In this document: piece after piece, positions 16,681 to 24,767 of the stretch
How positions within the stretch are numbered: the first letter of the stretch is position 1
How the letters are laid out: the number at the start of each line of letters is the position of its first letter
NCBI GenBank assembly: GCA_039819095.1
Contig: JBCBSP010000005.1
Span: 230,635-294,634, forward strand
Source: JBCBSP01 sp039819095
GTDB taxonomy: Bacteria > Pseudomonadota > Alphaproteobacteria > Caulobacterales > Maricaulaceae
Direction of reading: 5' to 3'
Length of the DNA: 64,000 bases
Position numbers and translations under genes: made by a program
The notes under the pieces: generated by a model
What the model saw: the letters and a program-made list of their open reading frames with translations, nothing else
Told to the model about the DNA's origin: nothing
Database searches by the model: none

Positions 16681-17973
16681 ATGAAAGACGCGCTGGACAC
16701 TTCACCGCCGGGCGGACCGGACGCCGCCGCCCAGCCGGACGGCGGGCCGCTTCGGATTCTGGTCTCAAGCTACCGGTCCAACCCTCATGTCGGCGGTCAG
16801 GGCGTGTATGTGCGCGAACTGACCCGCGCGCTGAGCGGGCTTGGCCATAGCGTATCGGTGGCTTCCGGCCCGCCCTACCCTGAGCTTGATGCGGGGATTG
16901 AGCTGATCGAGCTGCCTTCTCTGGACCTGTTCAGCGAGGACAACGCCATGCTGGCGCTGCGCTGGCGCCACCTGATCAACCGGGCGGACCGGTATGAGTG
17001 GATCGCTCACAATACCGGCGCATTTGCAGAGATGACGAGCTTCGCGCTGAGGCTGGAGGCGTTTCTCGAACGCGAGGGCGATCGCTTCGACGTCGTTCAC
17101 GACAATCAGACGCTCGCAATGCCAATGACGCGGATCGATCAGCGCATGGCTCTGGTGACCACGCTGCATCATCCCATCGCGGTCGATCGCGGCTTCGCCA
17201 TCGCCGGGGCGTCCACGCTTCTTGGCAAGCTTCTGGCGCGGCGCTGGCACTCCTTCATCCACGTTCAGGCCCGCGCGGCGAAGCGCTTGAAGCATTTCCT
17301 GTCCGTGTCGGACTCCTCCCGTCAGGGCTATGGCGCGCTGTGCGGGGTTGAACCGTCCTGCGTTGATGTCGCCTTCAATGGCATTGACCATGACGCCTTT
17401 TACGAAGACCCCAGCACTGCGCGCGAGCCCGGCCTGATCGCAGCGGTCGCGAGCGCAGACGTGCCGATTAAGGGTCTGGACGTGCTGATCGCAGCGCTGG
17501 CTCAGCTGAACCGTGCGGACTGGCGCCTGGTCGTGGTCGGCGCCTTGCGCGACGGACCAACCAGGCAGGCCCTGCAGCGCCATGGGCTTTTGGACCGGGT
17601 GGAGTTCCGCTCCGGCCTGGCGCGTGAAGCGGTCGCGCAGCTGTTTCGCCAGGCCAGCCTGTTTGTTTCCCCCTCACGCTTTGAAGGCTTCGGTTTTCCC
17701 CCGGCGGAAGCCATGGCCTGCGGCGCACCGGTGATCGTGTCTGATGGCGGCGCCCTGCCCGAAGTCGCCGGCGATGCAGGCATCGTGACCCCGGTTGAGG
17801 ACGCGTCCGTGCTGGCCGCCGCCATCAACCGATTGCTGGACGACCCGGACGAGCGCATGCGTCTTGGAGCGCTCGGCGCTGAACGGGCGCGTACGCAATT
17901 CTGCTGGCGCAAGCATGGCGAAGCGGCCGTGCGGCTTCACCGCAGAGCGATCGGAGCGCTCACCGCAACATGA
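16681..17973 (+). CDS. GT4 family glycosyltransferase
   Basis: 430 residues. GT-B fold: N-terminal Rossmann start GGPLRILVSSYRSNPHVGGQ (glycine-rich acceptor loop), C-terminal donor domain with the GT4 signature SPSRFEGFGFPPAEAMACG and VIVSDGGALPEVAGDAG. Retaining glycosyltransferase of unknown donor and acceptor, cytosolic or membrane-peripheral. First of three head-to-tail genes: its TGA overlaps the next ATG (ATGA). Part of a cassette with two methyltransferases and a prenyltransferase-fold protein. Confidence 0.9.
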   Translation: MKDALDTSPPGGPDAAAQPDGGPLRILVSSYRSNPHVGGQGVYVRELTRALSGLGHSVSVASGPPYPELDAGIELIELPSLDLFSEDNAMLALRWRHLINRADRYEWIAHNTGAFAEMTSFALRLEAFLEREGDRFDVVHDNQTLAMPMTRIDQRMALVTTLHHPIAVDRGFAIAGASTLLGKLLARRWHSFIHVQARAAKRLKHFLSVSDSSRQGYGALCGVEPSCVDVAFNGIDHDAFYEDPSTAREPGLIAAVASADVPIKGLDVLIAALAQLNRADWRLVVVGALRDGPTRQALQRHGLLDRVEFRSGLAREAVAQLFRQASLFVSPSRFEGFGFPPAEAMACGAPVIVSDGGALPEVAGDAGIVTPVEDASVLAAAINRLLDDPDERMRLGALGAERARTQFCWRKHGEAAVRLHRRAIGALTAT

Positions 17974-18689
17974 TGACGATCCGCCTGGATGAGCTGGCGC
18001 TTGAAGACGGCCAGCGGGTTCTCGATCTCGGCTGCGGCCGGGGCCGGCACCTGCACGGGCTGTACTGGCATGAGCGGGCGCTCGATGTGACGGGATTGGA
18101 TCTCGACGAGACCGATCTCGGCGCGGCCATAGACGGCTTCTTCACCCTGCCTCCGCCGCCCGAGGCGCCGCCGCGTTCGGCCAGCTTCTCCGTCGGCGAT
18201 GCCGGCCGGCTGCCCTTTGCCGACGCCAGCTTCGACATCGTAATCTGCTCTGAGGTGCTTGAACACCTGCCCGATGTCGACGCCGCACTTGGCGAGATCA
18301 CCCGCGTGCTGAAACCGGGCGGGCGTTTCGCCTGTTCGGTGCCGCGTTACTGGCCGGAAGCGATCTGCTGGGCGTTGTCGAAGGAATACCCCAACACGCC
18401 GGGCGGGCATGTGCGCATCTTCCGCACCGGGGCGCTGCGCCGTCAGGTCGCCAGGAAAGGCTATCGCGCCTATCGCCGTCACTGGGCGCATGCGCTGCAC
18501 AGCCCATACTGGTGGCTGCAATGCGCGCTCTGGAAAACGAAGGATGACAGCCGTCTGGTCGCCGCCTACCGACGCTTCCTGGAGTGGGACCTTCTCAAGG
18601 CGCCGCGCCTGACCCGCTGGCTGGAGGCGGCTTTGAACCCGGTGATGGGCAAGTCCGTGGCGCTCTACTTCATCAAGGACGGGTCATGA
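17970..18689 (+). CDS. Class I SAM-dependent methyltransferase
   Basis: 239 residues. Motif I is VLDLGCGRGRHLHGL, the acidic post-I end is DVTGLDLDETD, motif II/III region is FDIVICSEVLEHLPD and LKPGGRFACSVPRYWPE, as in Methyltransf_11. The C-terminal third (YPNTPGGHVRIF, HALHSPYWWLQC) is aromatic-rich and probably binds substrate. Overlaps both neighbours by four bases, so translation is coupled with the glycosyltransferase and prenyltransferase-like genes. Substrate unknown. Confidence 0.9.
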   Translation: MMTIRLDELALEDGQRVLDLGCGRGRHLHGLYWHERALDVTGLDLDETDLGAAIDGFFTLPPPPEAPPRSASFSVGDAGRLPFADASFDIVICSEVLEHLPDVDAALGEITRVLKPGGRFACSVPRYWPEAICWALSKEYPNTPGGHVRIFRTGALRRQVARKGYRAYRRHWAHALHSPYWWLQCALWKTKDDSRLVAAYRRFLEWDLLKAPRLTRWLEAALNPVMGKSVALYFIKDGS

Positions 18690-19789
18690 GCCAGCGCCGA
18701 CTGTCCGCCGCCATCGATATCCGCGCCTGCGCGAACCGGATCGAAGCCTTGCAGCTCAGCGATGGCGCGATCCCCTGGGTGGAGACCGGCATCTGGGACC
18801 CCTGGAATCATGGCGAGAGCACCATGGCGCTCGCCGTTGCCGGTCGCGAAGCCGCAGCTGAGGCGGCGCTTGATGCACTCGCCGACCGGCAAGAAGCCGA
18901 TGGCGGCTGGGAAGGCGAGCTCGGCGCGGGCATCGAGATGGACGAAGCGTGCGAACGCCTCGCTCCGCCCCCGATTCCACACACGGCCCGCGACACCAAT
19001 TTCACCGGCTACGCCTCGGTGACGGTGCTGCGCACGGCCCTGGCGCTGGACGCGCCGCGCCTGATCGCCCGTCATGCCGGCATGGTGGAGCGGGCGCTGG
19101 ACTGGGTGTGCGCGCGCCAGACCTCCCATGGCGATATCGTCTGGTGCGACCCCGCAGCGAACGAGACGCTGGAGGATGTGGACTCGCTGCGGGCGGGCAA
19201 CGCCTCGCTTTACAAGAGCCTGGAATGCGGGTTGCGCATCGCCGACGCGCTGGACTGGGATCGCCCGGACTGGGCGCGCGCCCGGCGGAATGCCGGCCAG
19301 GCTCTCTCCCAACGTCCGGAGCGCTTTGATCGCAAGGACACCGACCGATCACGCTATGCGATGGACTGGTATTACCCGGTTCTCACCGGCGTGCTGACCG
19401 GGGTGGCGGCGCGGGCGCGGCTGGAGTTTGGCTGGGACCGTTTCGTCGTCGCCGATCTCGGTTGTCGCTGCGTCAGTGACGAACCCTGGGTAACGACCGC
19501 CGAGACCGCGGAACTGGCGCTCGCCTGCCTGTCCGCCGGCATGATTGATCAGGCGCACACGCTGATCACCGAACTCGCCCCGCTCGCCGCGCGTGAAGGC
19601 GGATACTGGATGGGCTGGCAATATGATCTGGGCAAGGTCTGGCCTGTGGAACGCCCCAGCTGGACCGCCGGCGCAGTGGTGCTGGCGGTGGATGCGATCG
19701 ATGCGCTGACACCCGGCTCCGGGTTGCTGATCCAGCACGCCGCGCCGGACGCCTGGCTCAGACCCGGCGAAGGATTTCCAGCGAGTTGA
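18686..19789 (+). CDS. Prenyltransferase/squalene-oxidase-repeat-like protein
   Basis: 367 residues from ATG 18686, which overlaps the methyltransferase stop. Repeated helical units of alpha/alpha-barrel type are visible (LQLSDGAIPW.ETG, LADRQEADGGWEGEL, VCARQTSHGDIVW, ACLSAGM...LAAREGGYWMGWQ), each with the Q-x-x-D-G-x-W-like pattern of prenyltransferase-fold proteins. The catalytic DxDD of squalene cyclases is not evident. May bind or process an isoprenoid or glycolipid. Its 3' end overlaps the convergent methyltransferase gene by 32 bp. Confidence 0.78.
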   Translation: MSQRRLSAAIDIRACANRIEALQLSDGAIPWVETGIWDPWNHGESTMALAVAGREAAAEAALDALADRQEADGGWEGELGAGIEMDEACERLAPPPIPHTARDTNFTGYASVTVLRTALALDAPRLIARHAGMVERALDWVCARQTSHGDIVWCDPAANETLEDVDSLRAGNASLYKSLECGLRIADALDWDRPDWARARRNAGQALSQRPERFDRKDTDRSRYAMDWYYPVLTGVLTGVAARARLEFGWDRFVVADLGCRCVSDEPWVTTAETAELALACLSAGMIDQAHTLITELAPLAAREGGYWMGWQYDLGKVWPVERPSWTAGAVVLAVDAIDALTPGSGLLIQHAAPDAWLRPGEGFPAS

Positions 19790-20387
19790 TCCGCTCCACC
19801 GGTTCAAACAGCTTCGACGCGACCGCCAGCTTCCATATCTCGTAGGGCGGGCGACCGCCATCGTCCGGATCGGGGAAGACGTCATGGATCGCCAACAGCC
19901 CGCCCAGCGCGACATGTCCGCTCCAGGCGCGCCAGTCCGCCAGTGCGGTGTCCATGGCGTGACCGCCATCAATGAAGACAAAGCTGAGCGGAGTTGACCA
20001 GGCCCGCCCGATCGCCTCTGAAGGCCCGACCAGCGCCACAACAGAGCCCTCAAGCCCGGCCAGAGCGATATTGCGCCGGAACGCCGGAAGCGTATCGACA
20101 AGACCAAGTTCGGCGTCGAAATGCTCCGGATCGTGATAGCCCTCGCCGGGCTGATGCTCTTCAGAGCCGCGATGATGGTCCAGCGCGAAGACAAGCCGGT
20201 CCACAGCCTGCGCTTCGCGACCCAGATACGCGGCGGAACGTCCGCACCAGGATCCGATCTCCAGCAAAGGACCGGCGTTTGCCCCCATGGCCGCGCGGGC
20301 GTGGCGGGCCAGGGCCTCACCTTCTTCCTCGGCCAGAAAGCCCTTGATCTGCGACGGGTGCAGTACAGCGGCGTCAGGAGCGGTCAT
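19758..20387 (-). CDS. Class I SAM-dependent methyltransferase (Methyltransf_24 type)
   Basis: 209 residues. Motif I LLEIGSWCGRSAAYLG, then LVFALDHHRGSEEH and FVFIDGGHAMDTALADWRAW, followed by GGLLAIHDVFPDPDDGG: the Methyltransf_24 pattern with acidic metal/substrate residues. Convergent with the prenyltransferase-fold gene and overlapping it by 32 bp, which ties it to the cassette although it is on the other strand. Substrate unknown. Confidence 0.88.
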   Translation of the reverse strand: MTAPDAAVLHPSQIKGFLAEEEGEALARHARAAMGANAGPLLEIGSWCGRSAAYLGREAQAVDRLVFALDHHRGSEEHQPGEGYHDPEHFDAELGLVDTLPAFRRNIALAGLEGSVVALVGPSEAIGRAWSTPLSFVFIDGGHAMDTALADWRAWSGHVALGGLLAIHDVFPDPDDGGRPPYEIWKLAVASKLFEPVERINSLEILRRV

Positions 20388-20405
20388 TGTGAAGATCAGC
20401 CGGTC

Positions 20406-21023
20406 TCAGCTGACCGCGCCGCGCCGCAGCGCCCAGCGCTTGGCGGCCACGGAGTCAGCGGCGCCGGCGAGCGCGTGGATTTCAGTGTCAAGCTCGCCCA
20501 GCGCCGTTGCAGTCTCAACACCCGCCTCATCCAGCTCGGCGATGGCTTCTTCAAAGACCGCGCGGGCGCGGCGCAAAGCGCTCAGCCCGGACTCCGCGGC
20601 GGCCAGATCACGATCCAGCGCAGCAGCATCCGTGATCGAGAGGTCGGCGCTGATCTGCATGCTGCTTGCGGCAGCATCAGCTGCAAACCGGGTCGCCAGA
20701 GCAATATCGGCGGTGATCGCATCCAGGCTGGCTTCGCCGCTGCGCTCTTGAAGAGCAGTGAGATAGGCCGTCGGCCCGCTTGACTCGGCGTCGTTACCGG
20801 CGCCGGAAATCAACCGGCCCAGAAACCCGCCGGCTTGCGCCTCCGTCAGGCGCCAGGCGCGAACCTTCGCGGTCTCGACAATCTGTTGCGTGGTCTCAGC
20901 CAGGGCCGCCTGCGCGGGCGCCTCAGCTGCATTCGATTGCACGCCCAAGCTGATCGGTGCGCTGGCGCACGCCGCCAGCCCCAAAAGCAGCGCAGACAGG
21001 AGAATTCGCCCTGTAGCGTTCAA
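20406..21023 (-). CDS. Putative lipoprotein, helical, unknown function
   Basis: 205 residues. Signal peptide with lipobox LLGLAACASAP (Cys about residue 19). The mature part is Ala/Glu-rich and predominantly helical, with no recognised domain. Lies 18 bp upstream of the 20387 methyltransferase on the same strand, so possibly co-transcribed. Confidence 0.65.
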   Translation of the reverse strand: MNATGRILLSALLLGLAACASAPISLGVQSNAAEAPAQAALAETTQQIVETAKVRAWRLTEAQAGGFLGRLISGAGNDAESSGPTAYLTALQERSGEASLDAITADIALATRFAADAAASSMQISADLSITDAAALDRDLAAAESGLSALRRARAVFEEAIAELDEAGVETATALGELDTEIHALAGAADSVAAKRWALRRGAVS

Positions 21024-21164
21024 ACCGCTCTACTCCGATCAACCATCGCAGCGCCCCCGCGCTGCTTCCCCCGCCCCATAAAACCGCATAGTGTTCGATT
21101 TACCAAAGACTGATTGTCTTGCACGCCATATTTGCACACGGTTTCAAGCAGGGATTTGCGGTTC

Positions 21165-22136
21165 ATGGACGCCCATCGCACATCGGCGCGCCGCGGTCTT
21201 TACCCAGCCCTTGAGCCCTATCGCACGGGACGTCTGGACGTCGGCGAAGGCCATTCGCTCTACTATGAAGAGTGTGGTCGTGCAGACGGGCTGCCGGTTG
21301 TGGCGCTGCACGGCGGTCCCGGCGGCGGAGCCGCACCGGCCATGCGCCGCTTCTTCGATCCGAAACGCTACCGGATCATCGTGTTCGATCAGCGCGGCTG
21401 CGGGCGCTCGCGCCCCTTCTCCATGGTGGAGAATAACGACACCGCACGGCTGGTCGCAGACATGGAAAGACTACGCACCGCGCTGGGCGTGGACCGCTGG
21501 CTGGTGTTCGGAGGGTCCTGGGGCGCAACGCTGGCGCTGGCCTATGCGCGCGCGCATGCCGACCGCGTTCTGGCCATGGTGCTGCGCGGCGTGTTCGCTT
21601 GCACGCAGCCGGAGTTGGACTGGTTTTACCGCGACGGGGCGAACCGCCTCTTTCCGGACGCCTGGGCCAGGCTGGTTTCCAGGCTGAGCGCAGAAGAACG
21701 CCATGACGTGCTGGGCGCCTATCACGCCCGGGTCATGGACGCTGATCCGCATGTGCGTCGCAGCGATGTGACCGAATGGGCGCGTTGGGAAAGCTCGCTC
21801 ATCTCGATGGCGCACCATGGCGAAGCCTCAAGCCCGGACATGCGCCGCGCCGATGCGCTGGCGCGGATCGAAACCCATTACTTCGTCAATGCCGGCTTTC
21901 TGGAACGCGAGGGCGTTCTGCTGGAGGAGACCGCTCATCTTGGCGAGATACCCGGCGTCATCGTGCAGGGCCGGTATGACATGGTCACGCCGCCGCGCAC
22001 GGCCTGGACACTGGCGCAGGCCTGGCATGCGGCGCGCCTGGAGATCGTGCCTGACGCCGGTCACGCCGCCGGCGAGCCGGGCGTGGTGGACGCGCTGGTG
22101 CGCGCCACCGACGCCTTCGCCGAACAGCTCAGCTAG
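21165..22136 (+). CDS. pip: Proline iminopeptidase
   Basis: 323 residues from ATG 21165; an upstream TTG would add unrelated residues. Alpha/beta hydrolase, peptidase family S33: oxyanion/HGGPGGG motif at residues ~51-57, FDQRGCGRS, nucleophile elbow GGSWGATLAL, Asp in VQGRYDMVTP and His in DAGHAAGEP. Removes N-terminal proline from peptides in the cytosol. Single gene, convergent with the transporter (3-bp gap). Confidence 0.92.
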   Translation: MDAHRTSARRGLYPALEPYRTGRLDVGEGHSLYYEECGRADGLPVVALHGGPGGGAAPAMRRFFDPKRYRIIVFDQRGCGRSRPFSMVENNDTARLVADMERLRTALGVDRWLVFGGSWGATLALAYARAHADRVLAMVLRGVFACTQPELDWFYRDGANRLFPDAWARLVSRLSAEERHDVLGAYHARVMDADPHVRRSDVTEWARWESSLISMAHHGEASSPDMRRADALARIETHYFVNAGFLEREGVLLEETAHLGEIPGVIVQGRYDMVTPPRTAWTLAQAWHAARLEIVPDAGHAAGEPGVVDALVRATDAFAEQLS

Positions 22137-22139
22137 GCT

Positions 22140-23498
22140 TTAGCCGCCCAGGAAGGGCAGCGGCACGCCGAACGTGTTGGCGAGCCCGGCAACAATGATC
22201 AGCCCCACCGCGATCGGCGCCAGCCAGCGAATGGTGAAGCGCCAGTAGGCGAACATCCGCGTCCCCGCGTGCGGCAGCTCCTTCTGCATCAGCGATTTCG
22301 ACACCACCCAACCGGTGAAGAGCGCGATCAGCAGACCGCCCAGCGGCAGCAGGATCTGGCCGGACACCAGGTCAAGCACGTTGAAGAAATCACCCGACAT
22401 CGCAGCCGCGACGCCGAACATGTAGATGATCCCGCCAAAGAAGAGCGCGGAACCCACGCGGCCAAAGTCCGTGTGCTCCTCGCCAAAGGATACAATCACC
22501 TGCAGAAGCGAGATCGAGCTGGTCAGCGCGGCGATAAAGGCCAAAGCAAAGAAGGCCGTCCCGACGATCTGCCCGCCCGGCATTTGCGCGAAGGCGGTCG
22601 GCAGGGTCTGGAAGAACAGGCCCGGTCCGGCGCTCGCCGACAGGCCGAAGGCGAACACGAAGGGGAAGATCGCCAGGCCGGCAATGATCGCCACCATGGT
22701 GTCCGCACCGGAAATGATGAGGGCGGATTGCGGCAGGTTGTCCTTGCGCGACAGATAGGAGCCGTAGGTGATCATGATCGCCGAGCCGACACCGATGGAG
22801 AAGAAGGCCTGGCCAAGCGCCTCAAGCACCGTTGTCGCACTGACATCCGAGAAGTCCGGCGCGAACAGATACTCCACCGCTGCGCCCATATCCGCGGTGA
22901 AAGCGGCATAGACGACCAGGCCGATCAGCATCAGGAAGAAGAGCGGCATCAGTATGGTGACCGTACGCTCAATCCCCTTGATGACGCCGAAGCTCACGAT
23001 GCCGATCGTCACGCCCATGAACAGGGTGTGCCAGGCGATCACCACCGGCGTATTGGAGGTCAGCGCGGTGAATTGCTGGGACGCCGCTTCTGCGCCAAGG
23101 CCAACAAAATCACCGGCCGCCATCATCTGCACATAGGCCGCCACCCAGCCGGCCACGACCGAGTAGAAACACAGGATCATGACCCCGCCGGCCATGGCCA
23201 CCCAGCCGGCGATCGACCAGAGTTCCGAAGCGCCGGCGTCAAAGGCCATCTTGCGGGTCGAGCCGACAGCCGATTTGCGCGCGTGACGGCCCACGGAAAG
23301 CTCGGCAATCAGGATCGGAAACGCGATCAGCGCCACACAGATCAGATAGATGATGACAAAGGCGGCGCCGCCATTCTCACCAGCCGTGTACGGAAATCGC
23401 CAGAAATTGCCAAGGCCCACCGAGGACCCGATTGCGGCCATCAGAAACCCGAACCGTGTGCTCCAGGTTCCCTGTCCGCCTGCGCTCGCCATTGGCAT
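22140..23498 (-). CDS. Sodium-dependent amino-acid-type transporter (NSS/SNF family)
   Basis: 452 residues, eleven to twelve helices. The N-terminal signature WSTRFGFLMAAIGSSVGLGN followed by WRFPYTAGENGGAAF is the Na+/substrate site region of the neurotransmitter:sodium symporter family (LeuT/MhsT). SYLSRKDNLPQSA and FSIGVGSAIMITYGSYLS are also family blocks. Na+-coupled import of amino acids or related amines across the inner membrane; exact substrate unknown. Confidence 0.93.
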   Translation of the reverse strand: MPMASAGGQGTWSTRFGFLMAAIGSSVGLGNFWRFPYTAGENGGAAFVIIYLICVALIAFPILIAELSVGRHARKSAVGSTRKMAFDAGASELWSIAGWVAMAGGVMILCFYSVVAGWVAAYVQMMAAGDFVGLGAEAASQQFTALTSNTPVVIAWHTLFMGVTIGIVSFGVIKGIERTVTILMPLFFLMLIGLVVYAAFTADMGAAVEYLFAPDFSDVSATTVLEALGQAFFSIGVGSAIMITYGSYLSRKDNLPQSALIISGADTMVAIIAGLAIFPFVFAFGLSASAGPGLFFQTLPTAFAQMPGGQIVGTAFFALAFIAALTSSISLLQVIVSFGEEHTDFGRVGSALFFGGIIYMFGVAAAMSGDFFNVLDLVSGQILLPLGGLLIALFTGWVVSKSLMQKELPHAGTRMFAYWRFTIRWLAPIAVGLIIVAGLANTFGVPLPFLGG

Positions 23499-23617
23499 GA
23501 TCGCCCTCCCCTGGGCGGTCGCCGTGTTTCCGGCGCGCGCCCTTATTGGCTAACCCTCGCTGAGTGCGGGGCTTTGTGACGGAAGGTTCAACATCACGCC
23601 AGCCCGGTCAAGCGCGG

Positions 23618-24763
23618 CTAGCCGAACAGCCCCGCGCCCCGCGGCGGTTCTGCGCCGCGATGCACGTGCGCCCCAAGCACAAGTCCCAGCCCGCCAAGCA
23701 CCGCCAGCATCACCGTACCGCCATAGGAGATCATCGGCAGCGGAACCCCCACCACCGGCGCCAGCCCCATCACCATCGCCGTGTTGATGATGATGTAGAG
23801 CGCGAAGGTCGTCGTCACGCCCATCACCGTCAGACGCAGGAAGACCGACTTGCAGGACGCCGCGATGAGGATGCAGTTAGCCAGCAGAAGCGCGTAGAGC
23901 GCCAGCACGAACAGTCCGCCGACAAAGCCGAACTCCTCGCCCAGCATGGTGAAGATGAAGTCGGTGTGCTTTTCCGGCAGGAAGTTCAGCTGCGCCTGAC
24001 TGCCCTGGCCATAGCCCTTGCCGGTCAAACCACCTGAGCCGAGCGCGATCTTCGACTGCATGATGTGATAGCCGGCGCCCAGCGGATCGTTTTCCGGGGT
24101 CAGGAAAGTCGCCACGCGCTCGCGCTGATAGGGCTGCAGCCCGTAGCGCAGGAACAGCCCGGCGCTGACCACGCCGCCCACCACGGCCGGAATGATGATC
24201 TTCCAGCTCAGCCCGGCCAGGAAAACGACGATGACACCGGTCGCCGCGAGCAGTACTGCGGTGCCCAAATCCGGCTGGATGACGACCAGCGCGGTGGGCG
24301 CGCCGATCATGAAGGCCGGCGGGATGAGCCCGCCCAGGCGCGAGATCTTCTCCGGCGACAGGTCGTGATAATAGCGCGCCAGAGCCAGCACGAGCGCGAC
24401 CTTCATGAGCTCTGATGGCTGTAGTTCAATCAGGCCAAGATCCACCCAGCGCTGCGCGCCCATTCGGGTGACGCCGGCCACCTCGACCATGACGAGCAGC
24501 GCCAGAGCCCCCAGATAGGCCGGATAGGCGAGGCTCATCCAGAAGCGCGGCGGGAACATCGCCACGACCACCATGGCCGTCAGACCAAGCGCAAAGCGGC
24601 CCGCATGGCGGATCGCCCACGGGCTCCAGTCTCCGCCGGCGACCGAATAGAGCATGGCCACGCCGATCGCCCCGATCAGGGCGACCAGAAGCACGAAGGC
24701 CCAGTTGACCTCGTAAAGCTTGTCATTGAGCGAGCGCGGGACCGATTGGGTGAAGACCGACAT
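23618..24763 (-). CDS. rodA: Rod shape-determining SEDS glycosyltransferase RodA
   Basis: 381 residues, about ten helices. SEDS hallmarks: LGSGGLTGKGYGQGSQ, then LNFLPEKHTDFIFTMLGEEF with the catalytic Asp, and PMISYGGTVMLAVLGGLGL. Polymerises lipid II during cell elongation with PBP2. Starts 4 bp after the pbp2 stop at the end of the mre operon. Confidence 0.96.
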   Translation of the reverse strand: MSVFTQSVPRSLNDKLYEVNWAFVLLVALIGAIGVAMLYSVAGGDWSPWAIRHAGRFALGLTAMVVVAMFPPRFWMSLAYPAYLGALALLVMVEVAGVTRMGAQRWVDLGLIELQPSELMKVALVLALARYYHDLSPEKISRLGGLIPPAFMIGAPTALVVIQPDLGTAVLLAATGVIVVFLAGLSWKIIIPAVVGGVVSAGLFLRYGLQPYQRERVATFLTPENDPLGAGYHIMQSKIALGSGGLTGKGYGQGSQAQLNFLPEKHTDFIFTMLGEEFGFVGGLFVLALYALLLANCILIAASCKSVFLRLTVMGVTTTFALYIIINTAMVMGLAPVVGVPLPMISYGGTVMLAVLGGLGLVLGAHVHRGAEPPRGAGLFG

Positions 24764-24767
24764 GGGT

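Noticed and set aside
22269..23579. 436-codon frame on the plus strand opposite the Na+-dependent transporter
   Set aside because: Gln/Arg/His-rich composition typical of antisense frames in high-GC DNA; the minus-strand gene is a well-known family.
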